Below, piece after piece: positions 1-9,132 of a stretch of DNA of 36,752 bases (position 1 is the first letter of the stretch; each line of letters begins with the position of its first letter). Under the pieces are notes generated by a model that saw only the letters and a program-made list of their open reading frames with translations, did no database searches and was not told the origin of the DNA. A program made the translations under genes and the position numbers. Source of the stretch: Cytophagales bacterium (GTDB taxonomy: Bacteria > Bacteroidota > Bacteroidia > Cytophagales > Cyclobacteriaceae); the NCBI GenBank assembly GCA_022360055.1, contig JAKSDO010000061.1:1-36752 (forward strand). Direction: 5' to 3'.

Positions 1-246
1 ATACACAGAACAATATAATCGTGCTCGTGTGCGTCCTGAATTCGCTCCGGCCGCGCCGGTTTCATGTGTTTAAAATTTGCAGAAACCTAACCATGTGCCG
101 TTGATCACCATGATCTTGTGTATCTCAATAATTAGCTCAGGCATCGCCTGTTTCATCTGTTTGTATTTTTTTAGTTTGCCGATACAAAGAGTAATATAAT
201 CACGCTCGTGTGCGTCCTGAATTCGCTCCGGCCGCGCCGGTTTCAA
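1..246 (-). repeat. Tandem copies of a dispersed hairpin repeat
   Basis: Positions 1-65 and 182-246 are direct repeats 181 bp apart and nearly identical over the last 40 bases. A related copy lies at 30165-30385. Each unit holds three short inverted repeats: CCGGC-CGC-GCCGG (47-59 and 228-240), GATCA-CCA-TGATC (103-115) and CAGGC-ATC-GCCTG (138-150). Two of the hairpins are followed by TTTCATSTGTTT. In the distant copy the stems are unchanged and the three-base loops differ. On the minus strand the same sequence has an open frame of 58 codons (see the entry at 70-246). The left copy runs off the window. It could be a multicopy intergenic element or a degenerate small gene family; the sequence alone does not decide. 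Confidence 0.8.
70..246 (-). other. Small open frame inside the repeat (58 codons)
   Basis: Read on the minus strand from a TTG at 246-244 to TAA at 72-70, the frame is open for 58 codons. It begins MKPARPERIQDAHE and contains KLKKYKQMKQAMPELIIEI. A second copy starts with ATG at 65, four bases after this stop, and runs off the left edge. The copy near 30 kb keeps the first part open and joins it in frame to the SDR gene, but its second part gains a TGA after 22 codons. I recognise no family. The basic, lysine-rich composition and the repeated setting leave open whether it is translated. Confidence 0.25.
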
Positions 247-394
247 TTTATGGAATTGATTTAAACAGACCTACAAGTTGTATGATTTTGGTACACTTCC
301 CCCCGGATATTCAGCTTATTTTTGTTTAAAAATACGGATCTTTTTAGGTGTAATGTAGTTATGGCCTGACCACAAAAACAGGTCAATCCCTTGT

Positions 395-640
395 TCGGGT
401 GTCGCGGTACAAGCTCGTTGCAGATCGCTTCTTTGGCCGCGCCTCCAAATCACGGTCGTCTGCCGGCGCCGTCTTGTTCTTTTGTGCCTGGCCGCCCCAG
501 CCCCCTGGTCAAAAAATACACGTGGGTTTTCAGGTAGCGGCGGCGCCTATGGTCGTCCCCTTCAAGAGCGCAACGCTGTGTTACCCTTCCGAAGAAACCG
601 CAGTTCCGGTTAAGCCTCCGGCCTTTTTTTTGACACGGCG
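395..640. other. GC-rich stretch without a convincing gene
   Basis: This stretch downstream of the histidine kinase gene is visibly richer in G and C than its surroundings, with runs such as CCGGCGCCG and GGCGGCGGCGCC. A 114-codon frame crosses it on the plus strand (399-743) but overlaps the kinase gene, has a low-complexity proline/alanine composition and resembles no family I know. The stretch may be debris of a mobile or conjugative element. I found no transposase, inverted ends or target duplication to prove that. Confidence 0.35.
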
Positions 641-664
641 AAGATGTAAAACACCATCGATGTG

Positions 665-1783
665 TTATTCTTGCGGAAGCCGAATGAATATTTCCGTGCC
701 TATTCCGGGTTTTGATTTAATCGCAATTTCTCCATTCAACTGATCGGCTATTTCTTTGACAATAAATAAACCGAGTCCGGAACCATTCGAAACTTCAGTT
801 CCGCGATAATACATTTGAAACACATGAGGTAATTCCTGCTTGCGGATACCGATGCCATCGTCTTTAACATACAGAGTATTGATCTTTCCATTTTGGGCGA
901 AACCAATCTCGATGTTTTGAATGGTGTTGTTCTCATTCCGATACTTAATACTGTTATCGATAAGGTCATGAAGAATTGTTTGGATCCGGTATCTGTCCGA
1001 ATACAATTCCTGAGTTGACTTTATATCAATCTTGAAATTGATTGATCTTTTTAATGGGTCCGGATTCAGTTCGGCAATAATGCTTTGAACCAAATCCGGG
1101 AGGTTAAACGATTCCTTTTTGAGTTTGAGGTTGTTATTTTTTGAAAATGACATGAGATGTTTAGTGACATCATCGAGCCTGTAAAGCGTTTTTTCCATAT
1201 AATACAGATACTCCCGGATTTTTGAATGATCATATTCCTTCTTGGAAATGTGTATTAAACCAAGCATGGATTTTAATGGAGCACTTAATTCATGAGAAGC
1301 GCTATAGACAAACCGGTCAAGTTCCTTGACAGTTTTGTTGAGTTTATTAATGGTATTGTTAAGCTTTTTGGTTCGTTTATCGACAAGGGATTCCAGGTTG
1401 AGATTCAACTTCAGCAGTTCCTCCCGGGTTTCTTCGAGCATTTCGTTTTTCTGATAAAGCAATTCATTGGAGCAAGAAAGTTCTTCGTTTAATTGAATTG
1501 ATTCGTCAATACTTTCCTTTAATTGCCTGGAAATTGTTTCCAGTTGGATGTTTGATTTGTTCAATTCGTTGGCCTGTTCGCTCTCCTTTGTCCTAAGTCC
1601 ATTAATTTCCGATTTGATTTTGCCCAATTCCATCGAAAAATCGTAAAGCGGATTACTTCGAGATACCTTTATGGGTGTTGAGCCGAGCTGAGGTTCATCT
1701 TTTATCTGTTGACAAAATGCAAGTATTTCATCTATATCTTTTTGCTCGATTACTATTTTATCGCTTTTATAGTTAGGATCCAT
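665..1783 (-). CDS. Soluble sensor histidine kinase (HisKA-HATPase)
   Basis: A 372-residue protein without signal peptide or membrane segment. The first 155 residues are charged and helical (likely coiled coil). The dimerisation/phosphoacceptor box SASHELSAPLK follows, with the phosphorylatable histidine at residue 164. The ATPase part shows an N box (DNSIKYRN), a G1 box (DDGIGI) and a G2 box (GSGLGLFIVKE), so all catalytic motifs are present. There is no receiver or recognisable PAS domain, so the input is either the coiled coil or a protein partner. It lies 269 bp beyond cheB on the same strand and may be the last gene of the chemosensory operon or separately transcribed. Its cognate regulator is not visible; the CheY-like protein at 6658-7035 is one candidate (inference). 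Confidence 0.88.
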   Translation of the reverse strand: MDPNYKSDKIVIEQKDIDEILAFCQQIKDEPQLGSTPIKVSRSNPLYDFSMELGKIKSEINGLRTKESEQANELNKSNIQLETISRQLKESIDESIQLNEELSCSNELLYQKNEMLEETREELLKLNLNLESLVDKRTKKLNNTINKLNKTVKELDRFVYSASHELSAPLKSMLGLIHISKKEYDHSKIREYLYYMEKTLYRLDDVTKHLMSFSKNNNLKLKKESFNLPDLVQSIIAELNPDPLKRSINFKIDIKSTQELYSDRYRIQTILHDLIDNSIKYRNENNTIQNIEIGFAQNGKINTLYVKDDGIGIRKQELPHVFQMYYRGTEVSNGSGLGLFIVKEIADQLNGEIAIKSKPGIGTEIFIRLPQE

Positions 1784-2052
1784 TAAAGTGGCGGTAACAA
1801 TTAATTCATTTAGTTTTAGCTAGCACGGCAAGATAAAAAAAACTTAAGATAGAGCGGTAATAAACTAATATATGATGACTTTTCGAAATTTTCAAAGATA
1901 AACAATAGTTATACTGCTGAACATGGATATGCATTTGGATCATGAAATGAGTTTCACAGGCATTTATTATGCCTGGAAGCCACTCGAATATCCGGTAAGA
2001 AATCTAAGACGGGAACGTTGGTCGTCGGGTTACCGATTTCAGGTTTGTAACG

Positions 2053-3126
2053 TCAAGAGAAATACTTCGTGACCTTTCCGGCCATATCGTCCAGGGAGAC
2101 TATGTCATGGACAGCTCCAAATTCTATGGCTTTTTTTGGCATGCCGAATACGACCGAACTTTGTTCATCCTGGGCAATCGTATAGGCGCCTGCTTGTTTC
2201 ATTTCCAGCAATCCTTTTGCTCCATCATCGCCCATGCCGGTCATAATGATTCCAAACGCATTTTTTCGAGCAAATTTAGCCACAGACCTAAAAAGCACAT
2301 TAACACTCGGACGGTGTCGGTTTACCAAAGGCCCTTCCTTAATATCGACGTAGTATTTTGCGCCGCTCTTCCCGATAAGCATATGCTTATTCCCAGGCGC
2401 AATAATCGCTTTGCCCGGTGTAATGGGCTCTCCCTGGACACCTTCTTTAACTGTAATCTCACAGGCATTATTCAACCGATCGGCAAATGATTTGGTAAAC
2501 AATTCCGGCATATGCTGTACGATAACAATTCCCGGACAATCGGGAGACATCACCCGAAGAAAACTCAAAAGGGCATTGGTTCCGCCTGTTGAAGCTCCTA
2601 TAGCAATAACTTTATCGGTCGTGTTTTTCAGATTTACCGGCACATCATTCTTTTTCCTCGCACTGCGGTCATTGGCCGCGCAATCCAAACTTTTTGTGCC
2701 GGTTGTACTCGTTTTTTTAATCTTTGTAGCGGCGGCGGCTTTTATAGCATCACAGATCAAAATCCCGGATTCTTCAAAAAATTCCCGGGTGGCAATTCTT
2801 GGTTTTGTAATGACTTCCACAGCTCCCATTTCCAGGGCTTGTAATGAAACATCCGTTGCCCGGTCCGTGAGACTTGAAATGATCACTACCGGCAAAGGAA
2901 ACTGAACCATTAATTTTTTTAAAAAGGTCAAACCGTTCATTCTCGGCATTTCGATGTCGAGCGTAATCACATCAGGCGGATTTTTTACAATTTTCTTGGC
3001 AGCGAAAATCGGATCTGCGGCCGTATCCAGCACATGGATTCCCGAATCGGAATTAAGGATCTTGGAGAGGGTTTGTCGTACCATCGCCGAATCATCTACC
3101 ACCAGGACATTTATTTTTTTATTCAT
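2053..3126 (-). CDS. cheB: Chemotaxis protein-glutamate methylesterase CheB
   Basis: 357 residues. The N-terminal receiver domain (about 5-125) has the acidic pair D11/D12, phosphoacceptor D57 (TLDIEMP) and K108 (TKP). A linker of about 45 residues, rich in Lys/Thr/Ser, leads to the methylesterase domain (about 172-355) with catalytic Ser179 in GASTGG, His205 in QHMP and Asp301 in MTGMGDDGA. The spacing from serine to histidine matches the E. coli enzyme (26 residues). It should remove methyl groups from (and deamidate) the adjacent chemoreceptor once phosphorylated by CheA, giving sensory adaptation. It starts 40 bp after cheR ends, in the same operon. Full-length with no missing residue. 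Confidence 0.96.
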   Translation of the reverse strand: MNKKINVLVVDDSAMVRQTLSKILNSDSGIHVLDTAADPIFAAKKIVKNPPDVITLDIEMPRMNGLTFLKKLMVQFPLPVVIISSLTDRATDVSLQALEMGAVEVITKPRIATREFFEESGILICDAIKAAAATKIKKTSTTGTKSLDCAANDRSARKKNDVPVNLKNTTDKVIAIGASTGGTNALLSFLRVMSPDCPGIVIVQHMPELFTKSFADRLNNACEITVKEGVQGEPITPGKAIIAPGNKHMLIGKSGAKYYVDIKEGPLVNRHRPSVNVLFRSVAKFARKNAFGIIMTGMGDDGAKGLLEMKQAGAYTIAQDEQSSVVFGMPKKAIEFGAVHDIVSLDDMAGKVTKYFS

Positions 3127-3166
3127 GCGAAAAAATGGATGTTGTTTGTAAAGTAAACGGATTATT

Positions 3167-4036
3167 CTATGCCGTTCTTATGAAAATCGATGGTTTTACC
3201 TGGATTAAAGGCAGCGAAAAGCCAATGATGGATTCGGTATGCCCCAGAAACAAATATCCTCCGGGACGCAATTGCTGGCAGAGATTTCTGAGTACTCTGT
3301 ACTGAAGGTTTTGATCAAAATAAATCAGCACATTTCTGCAAAAAATAATATCATGTTTACCTGCTTTATGGTAGTTGGCAGACAATAGATTAAAATCTTT
3401 AAACACGACATTGTTTTTAAGTATATCTTTAACTTTAACTTTATTGGTGTATTGATTCTTTCCGCGTAAAAAATATTTCTTCAACAGGTTTTGTGGGATT
3501 GCCGAAGCTTTATCCATGCCGTAGATGCCCTTTTGCGCAAAAGAGATCATTTTGTTGGAGATGTCTGTGCCCAGGATCTGAAAATCAATATTTCTGTGAA
3601 TAGCTTTGTATTCATTCAGCGTTATGGAAATGGAATAGGGCTCTTCTCCACTGGAACAGGCTGCGCTCCAAACGGACAAGTTGTTCTTCCTGTTGTCGTT
3701 CAGGTATTGCTTCAATCCGTCGGATGTCAAAAAATCAAAATGAATTTTCTCCCGGAAAAAGTCCGTTTTATTCGTGCTTACCTCGTCGATCATATTCGAC
3801 AGTTCGTTTGAAAGGCCCTCCACGGAAAAGAGGTAGTCGTTGTAAGTTTTAAAATCACTGATATTCAAAGCTTTTAATCGCTTCTGGAGCCTGCCCTGAA
3901 GCATGGATTTTTTTGAAATGGGCATCCGAATACCGTATTTGTTTTCTATGAAGACACTTAATCTGTTGAATTCATGATTCGTAAGGCGAATAGGAGTAAA
4001 TCCATCCGCCTTGTTTTTGTAATTAATCAATTCCAT
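3167..4036 (-). CDS. cheR: Chemotaxis glutamate methyltransferase CheR
   Basis: 289 residues, normal for the family. The N-terminal helical domain (about 17-90) ends in the STNKTDFFRE segment. The Rossmann methyltransferase core follows, with the S-adenosylmethionine motif SAACSSGEEPYS (about 124-135), GTDIS and FCRNVLIYF, and ends in GGYLFLGHTES. It would methylate glutamates in the signalling helices of the receptor encoded at 7078-9132 and acts opposite to CheB. It sits between cheW (47-bp gap) and cheB (40-bp gap). The adjacent receptor ends in an aromatic pentapeptide of the kind that tethers CheR, which fits the presence of both adaptation enzymes. Confidence 0.96.
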   Translation of the reverse strand: MELINYKNKADGFTPIRLTNHEFNRLSVFIENKYGIRMPISKKSMLQGRLQKRLKALNISDFKTYNDYLFSVEGLSNELSNMIDEVSTNKTDFFREKIHFDFLTSDGLKQYLNDNRKNNLSVWSAACSSGEEPYSISITLNEYKAIHRNIDFQILGTDISNKMISFAQKGIYGMDKASAIPQNLLKKYFLRGKNQYTNKVKVKDILKNNVVFKDFNLLSANYHKAGKHDIIFCRNVLIYFDQNLQYRVLRNLCQQLRPGGYLFLGHTESIIGFSLPLIQVKPSIFIRTA

Positions 4037-4083
4037 TTATTGCATACTCATTAAAACTTCAGGGCCTGCGTATATTGAACACA

Positions 4084-4611
4084 TTAACCCGGTTGTTCCT
4101 CCGATTCTTCCGTTTTTGTAGATGTTGCTATGAAATCAGGATGCTCAAGTTTGGATAGCTCGGAGGTGTCGAATGCTTTATTCATATTAAGCACAAAGAC
4201 AAATTCTTTACTGATTTCCACAATACCTTCAAGGTATTCATGATCAATGTTTATCCCCACCTCCGGGACTGCCCGTATACTTTTGTAATCAAATTGTACT
4301 ACATCGGTCACTTCCTCCACGGTCAATCCGATCAATCGGTCACTACCTTCTGCGCTGAGATTGACGATGACGGCGATGTTACATGCTCCACTGGCTTTGA
4401 AACCGAATCGTTTATGCAAATTGATTACCGGTACGATCGAACCCCTGAAATTCAGGACGCCCCTAATATATTCGGAGGCATTGGGAATTTCAGTCAGTTT
4501 TTCCAGTTGTATGATCTCCAGTACCTGATCCACATTTACGGCAAAACTCTCCTTGCCGAGTATAAAGGTGATAAAACTTGATTTTTTATCGATGTCGATG
4601 ATCTCTTTCAT
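4084..4611 (-). CDS. cheW: Chemotaxis coupling protein CheW
   Basis: 175 residues with a single CheW domain (about 10-150). Visible family features are the FILGKESFAVNVDQVLEII opening, EIPNASEYIRGVLNFRGSIVPVINL and the later VEEVTDV segment. A charged tail of about 20 residues ends the protein. CheW links the receptor tips to the P5 domain of CheA. The gene starts 13 bp after the stop of cheA, so the two are surely cotranscribed. Nothing is missing. Confidence 0.95.
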   Translation of the reverse strand: MKEIIDIDKKSSFITFILGKESFAVNVDQVLEIIQLEKLTEIPNASEYIRGVLNFRGSIVPVINLHKRFGFKASGACNIAVIVNLSAEGSDRLIGLTVEEVTDVVQFDYKSIRAVPEVGINIDHEYLEGIVEISKEFVFVLNMNKAFDTSELSKLEHPDFIATSTKTEESEEQPG

Positions 4612-4624
4612 TTTTTTTCGTGTT

Positions 4625-6658
4625 TTAATTCATTGCCAATTGACTGAATAAATAATTTGTATCCAACATAAGGGCCAATTCCCCATCCACCATGACGCTA
4701 CCGCCTGAGAAATAAGGTTGATTGATAAATAGCTCACCAAGCGGTTTAATAACCGCCTGGTGTTCGCCGATGACTCTGTCTGCAATTATCCCGTATTTTT
4801 TGTCATACTTATTGATAACTACCACCATTTCATCCTTTTCCCGATCGCTCTCACTATTAAATTTGCTGCTCAGCGAAATAAAAGGCAGCATCATATCGTG
4901 ATACTTCAGGTAGTCATTTTCGCCTGAATAAATGTTTTCCCATGTCTCCTGATAGCAATATTCAATTTCAGGCAGGGGGAGAAGCAGCGTTGATTTCCCC
5001 ACTCCTATCATCAATGTATCAATGATCGAAAGTGTTGCGGGGAGTTTCAGGGTAATAAAAGTTCCGAGATCCTTTTCAGTTTCAATTTCGATACTTCCGC
5101 TTACGGCGTTCAGCTCTTTTTTCACAATATCCATTCCAAAGCCACGCCCCGAAACTTTACTTATTGCATCGCTGGTCGTAAATCCCGGCTCCATCACAAA
5201 GGATAATAATTCTTTTTCCGAAACCTGTTGATCATGTTCCAGGTATCCCTTTTCGATAGCTGTTTTCTTTATTTTTCCCAGATCAAATCCGCGACCGTCA
5301 TCCTGGACTTGAATTACGACATTGGCCCCCGTATAAAAAGCCGTAATCTTAAGTACGCCCTGTTCTGATTTTCCCTTTCCGATGCGCTCTTCACCGGATT
5401 CAATTCCGTGATCAATACTGTTCCGAATGATGTGAAGTAAGGGTTTTTCTATCGCGCTGAGAATGGTCTTATCAATTTCCGTCTCCTGTCCTTCGATGAT
5501 CACACTTACACTTTTGTTCAGCTCTACGGACAGATCCCTTACGTGCCTGTTGAACTTGTTTAGCAGTGTTCCTATGGGAACCAATCTCAAATCCAGTGCA
5601 TTATTCCTGAATTGCTTGGTAATTTTATCAATGTTCTCGATCGCATTGTTCAATTTATAATCTTTATGCACTTCTGCTAAAACCTTTAATTCCGCTGTGG
5701 ATGAAACCAGGCTGCTTACAAGATTCATCAGATCATCAATTTTTTTTGAAGCTACATTGATCGTGGAATTTGAACTGTTTTTGCTGCGTACGGCAGCCTG
5801 ATTTTCACTGCCGGTATTTTCTTCCTTTACCAAGACTTCGGTCGAACGCTGCATTTGTCCGTCATCGGTCCGAAGATCGGCCAGTTCCCGGAAATTTTCC
5901 AGAGTATGTCTCTCGATATCAACCGCTTCCCGATAATTCTTTTGGAAAAATGAACGGATAAAAGCTTCCGAAAACGATGACGGAACATCCGCATCCAATA
6001 CCGTGTATTCCTCCTCATCATAGAAGAGGAATACGTCTTTCACCTCCTCCAATTTGTGTTTGCCCTGAAGGTATATCTCCCAGGACGTTTCGCATATTTT
6101 GTTCGCTTTTTGTGCATCCCAGCTTTGTTCCGGTTCGTGGATAATAATTTTATGCCTCCCCATTTCCTTGAGTTCATCCAGGATTTTATTCGGATCAAGG
6201 CCGCGTTCAAACACCGACTTATCCGGCGACAATAAAATAAGGAAACTACTCGATTCACTGTCTTTGTTGACCGGAGCTTTGACGGGTTTCTCCTGCCCTT
6301 GAGTCAAATACCTTTCAACTGATTCGATGATTTCCTTTTCCTGCTTACCGGATTCCTTATTTTCAAGCATGCCTGCAAGCACATCTTTTCCTCGAAGGGT
6401 GGTATCTATTATTTCATCGGACAAGGCAATTTGACGGTTTCTGATTTGATCATACAGTGTCTCGAATTCGTGCGTCAGGCTTTCCATATTTTCAAACCCA
6501 TACATTCTCGCAGCTCCCTTCAAGGTGTGCATCGTCCTGAAAACATTTTGAATAATTTCGTCCTCATCACCTCCTTTCTCAAGATTCAATAAGTCTTCCT
6601 CGAGCGCCAGCAACATTTCCCGGGTCTCATCAATAAAACTGTTAATGTATTCGTCCAT
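4625..6658 (-). CDS. cheA: Chemotaxis histidine kinase CheA
   Basis: 677 residues from the ATG at 6658. That ATG overlaps the TGA of the preceding receiver gene by one base (TGATG), which supports this start over the TTG one codon upstream. Domains: HPt (about 1-120) with phosphoacceptor His44 in MHTLKGAARMYGFE; a non-classical middle domain (about 136-225, opening SSFLILLSPDKSVF) where P2 would be; dimerisation helices (about 300-360); kinase core with N box HIIRNSIDHGIE (409-420), DDGRGFD (453-459) and GRGFGMD (504-510); and a CheW-like P5 domain (about 540-677). It should autophosphorylate under receptor control and pass phosphate to CheY and CheB. Confidence 0.96.
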   Translation of the reverse strand: MDEYINSFIDETREMLLALEEDLLNLEKGGDEDEIIQNVFRTMHTLKGAARMYGFENMESLTHEFETLYDQIRNRQIALSDEIIDTTLRGKDVLAGMLENKESGKQEKEIIESVERYLTQGQEKPVKAPVNKDSESSSFLILLSPDKSVFERGLDPNKILDELKEMGRHKIIIHEPEQSWDAQKANKICETSWEIYLQGKHKLEEVKDVFLFYDEEEYTVLDADVPSSFSEAFIRSFFQKNYREAVDIERHTLENFRELADLRTDDGQMQRSTEVLVKEENTGSENQAAVRSKNSSNSTINVASKKIDDLMNLVSSLVSSTAELKVLAEVHKDYKLNNAIENIDKITKQFRNNALDLRLVPIGTLLNKFNRHVRDLSVELNKSVSVIIEGQETEIDKTILSAIEKPLLHIIRNSIDHGIESGEERIGKGKSEQGVLKITAFYTGANVVIQVQDDGRGFDLGKIKKTAIEKGYLEHDQQVSEKELLSFVMEPGFTTSDAISKVSGRGFGMDIVKKELNAVSGSIEIETEKDLGTFITLKLPATLSIIDTLMIGVGKSTLLLPLPEIEYCYQETWENIYSGENDYLKYHDMMLPFISLSSKFNSESDREKDEMVVVINKYDKKYGIIADRVIGEHQAVIKPLGELFINQPYFSGGSVMVDGELALMLDTNYLFSQLAMN

Positions 6659-7035
6659 CAATCCAATGCTCTTTTAACAAGTTTTTTAAAATCCTGAATA
6701 TCAAATGGTTTCTTGACCCATGCCGTGATTTTGGCTTCCTTTGCCTTTTGCTGTTTATTCGTACTTGTTTCTGTCGACAGCACAAATATGGGGATGTACT
6801 TATACCGCTCTTTCTGACGCACATACTGAACCAACTCCGCGCCATTCATGTTTGGCATATTATAGTCTGTGATGACCATATCGATCCTCGAGCCGTTGAA
6901 ATACATCAATGCTTCTCTGCCATCACTGGCCTCATCAACGATAAAACCCATGTTTTCGAGGGTTTTTTTAATAATCTGTCTTGAGGTATTGAAGTCTTCA
7001 ATGACAACAATCCTCTTTTTTCTATTTTCCTCCAT
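6658..7035 (-). CDS. cheY: CheY-like single-domain response regulator
   Basis: 125 residues, a stand-alone receiver domain. The active site is complete: acidic pair E13/D14 (VVIEDF), phosphoacceptor D57 (ITDYNMPNMNG), S87 (VLSTE) and K109 (VKKPF). It has no output domain, so it acts by binding a target, such as a gliding or pilus motor or another enzyme (inference). Its gene lies between the receptor gene (42-bp gap) and cheA, and its TGA overlaps the cheA start. That indicates translational coupling and makes CheA its natural kinase. Confidence 0.93.
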   Translation of the reverse strand: MEENRKKRIVVIEDFNTSRQIIKKTLENMGFIVDEASDGREALMYFNGSRIDMVITDYNMPNMNGAELVQYVRQKERYKYIPIFVLSTETSTNKQQKAKEAKITAWVKKPFDIQDFKKLVKRALD

Positions 7036-7077
7036 GACATAAAAATTATTCCTGAGACGGATTGCAGTCAGCGAACG

Positions 7078-9132
7078 CTAAAAATTCTCAAAATCCGATG
7101 TCTGCAAACTGTGGCGTTGTCCGTTAGATTTCGATGTTGTGTTTTCGGACCCTTTTCTCGTTTTTCGCTGCCGGCTGCTTTTGCGCCCTTCCCTGTCCGC
7201 TTTCATTTTTTTATGGGTGGCTTTGCTGTCTTTCGTATCGTTTATTTGAAAAAAAGCTACCGTATCAAGCAGGCTTTGTGCCTGCGCAGACAGTTCTTCC
7301 GCACTCGACGCCATTTCTTCCGAAAAAGAAGCATTTTGTTGCGTTACCACGTTGAGTTGCTGAACCGCCGTATTGATTTGGTCCACACCGGAGTTTTGTT
7401 CCATACTCGCCGCAGCTATTTCCTGAACCAACAAGGATGTTTTTTGGATTTCGGGGACCAGCGCATCGAGCATTTTGCTGGATTCTTGCGTAATGGACAA
7501 GCTGGTTTTTGAAAGGTTTTCAATCTCTTCAGCCGCCAGTTTACTTCTTTCGGCAAGTTTTCTAACTTCCTGGGCCACCACGGCAAATCCTTTACCATGT
7601 TCGCCGGCCCTCGCCGCTTCTACCGCCGCATTAAGCGCCAGGAGATTGGTCTGAAAAGCGATATCATTGATAATAGTAATCTTTTCAGCGATCGTTTTTA
7701 TGGAACCAAAACTCTCTTTGCCTGTTTGGTTCATATTGTCCATACTTACGGTAGCCTTCTTTGAGATTTGCTCGGTTTGCTGGGCATTGTCATTGTTCTG
7801 CTGAATATTGCTGACCATTTGTTCCATTGAGGAGGATACCTCCTCCACTGAGGATGCCTGCTCTGTGGCCCCTTCGGAAATTTGCTGGGAACTTGAACTT
7901 AGCTGTTGGCTGGCCGCAGCGATATTATCTGATCCAAGCTGAATATTTTGAACAATCTCCTTCAGTTTGGCAACCATATCGTGGAAGGCATTGTTCAATT
8001 GTCCGATCTCATCTTTTTGCTGCAGGATTTCGTTGTCCATTTCGATAGCCAGTTGTCCTTTGGAAATCCTTTCGGCCATGTCAACACTATTCTTAATGCC
8101 TTTGGTAATGTCTCTGGTAAACCAAACAGCAATAAGGACAGCGATGACAATTACAACCAGGCTCACAGTCAGAACCGTGATCGTAGTTTTCACCTGGCTC
8201 GCTTCAACGAATTGTTCCTCATCGCTAATACTGGTATTATAGGTATTTGCGATTTTAGTGAATAAAGCCCCAACTTCTCCAAGGTACTTTTCCGTTTCGG
8301 TGTAGTATATGTCTATTGCCCTATCCATATTATTTAAATTATGATCGTTCCAATCGATCATCGCATCCAATCTATCCAGTACCTCGAAAGATATCGGTTC
8401 CGTATTTTCAAGATAATACTGCTTTGCCAGGGCAATGTTCCCCTGTTGAAGATACTTTTCAACCGTTTTAACACTTTCATGAAGTTTTTTGTGAGGTTCT
8501 TCGACCCGGTCGGCGATTGTGGCAAATTCAGGATTTTCATTTTTAAATTGCCTCAGTTCATCCGAGTTAAACCAGACCCCAAAATTGCATTTTCGCGCGT
8601 CCTTTTCAACATCCACGGCAACAGTTTGCTTGCCTTGCACGAGGTATTCCTTTACATTCATAGACCAAATCAAATGATCCTCCTTAGCTTCCCGCAGTTT
8701 GTTGCTCATTTTGCGGTCACCAAGGGTAAATTCTTTTTGAATTTTGGCGGCAGATTCATGCAACTTGATATGAGGTTCTTCCAGCTCCAGGAATAATGAT
8801 TTTAGTTCCGGGTATTTGGATTCGGCCTGTGTTCTTGATGCACTGTAGTACCATTTTCCCAAAGCACATTTTGTCGGATCCAATTGAATGTTCAGTTCGG
8901 TTACATCCGAATTGGTAATAAAGGCGTTCAGCTTTTTAGTCCATTGAAGATGATCTACGTGTCTTTGCGTTATTTCATCCCTGTTTCTATGGCTGTAATT
9001 AATGTTTTTGGCCCCGGAAATAATATCTCCGATACCCACAATGCTTTCAAAAGCAACAAATGCCAACAAAGTGATTACAATTGCAAAAGCAATTGTAAAC
9101 TTTTTGCCTAATTTAAAATTCCTCCATTTCAT
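7078..9132 (-). CDS. Chemoreceptor with two tandem extracytoplasmic CZB domains
   Basis: 684 residues: first membrane segment about 12-30, sensory region 31-315, second membrane segment about 317-338, HAMP about 340-390, then the signalling domain with the conserved hairpin tip [20 protein letters not shown]. The sensory region carries two copies of the chemoreceptor zinc-binding (CZB) pattern: H61 in HLQW, C89 in CALGKW, H121 and H125 in PHIKLH; then H153 in HLIW, C182 in CNFGVW, H214 and H218 in PHKKLH. In this family three His and one Cys bind zinc, and the Cys-zinc site can respond to zinc or oxidants such as hypochlorous acid. The tail is a charged linker ending in DFENF, similar to aromatic CheR-tethering pentapeptides. 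It is the first gene of the chemosensory operon. Confidence 0.93.
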   Translation of the reverse strand: MKWRNFKLGKKFTIAFAIVITLLAFVAFESIVGIGDIISGAKNINYSHRNRDEITQRHVDHLQWTKKLNAFITNSDVTELNIQLDPTKCALGKWYYSASRTQAESKYPELKSLFLELEEPHIKLHESAAKIQKEFTLGDRKMSNKLREAKEDHLIWSMNVKEYLVQGKQTVAVDVEKDARKCNFGVWFNSDELRQFKNENPEFATIADRVEEPHKKLHESVKTVEKYLQQGNIALAKQYYLENTEPISFEVLDRLDAMIDWNDHNLNNMDRAIDIYYTETEKYLGEVGALFTKIANTYNTSISDEEQFVEASQVKTTITVLTVSLVVIVIAVLIAVWFTRDITKGIKNSVDMAERISKGQLAIEMDNEILQQKDEIGQLNNAFHDMVAKLKEIVQNIQLGSDNIAAASQQLSSSSQQISEGATEQASSVEEVSSSMEQMVSNIQQNNDNAQQTEQISKKATVSMDNMNQTGKESFGSIKTIAEKITIINDIAFQTNLLALNAAVEAARAGEHGKGFAVVAQEVRKLAERSKLAAEEIENLSKTSLSITQESSKMLDALVPEIQKTSLLVQEIAAASMEQNSGVDQINTAVQQLNVVTQQNASFSEEMASSAEELSAQAQSLLDTVAFFQINDTKDSKATHKKMKADREGRKSSRQRKTRKGSENTTSKSNGQRHSLQTSDFENF

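Noticed and set aside
650-666. Terminator at the end of the histidine kinase gene
   Set aside because: Only a five-base stem (AACAC/GTGTT) overlapping the stop codon and a four-base T-run; too weak to list.
399-743. 114-codon plus-strand frame
   Set aside because: It overlaps the 3' end of the histidine kinase gene, has biased composition caused by the GC-rich island and resembles no protein family.
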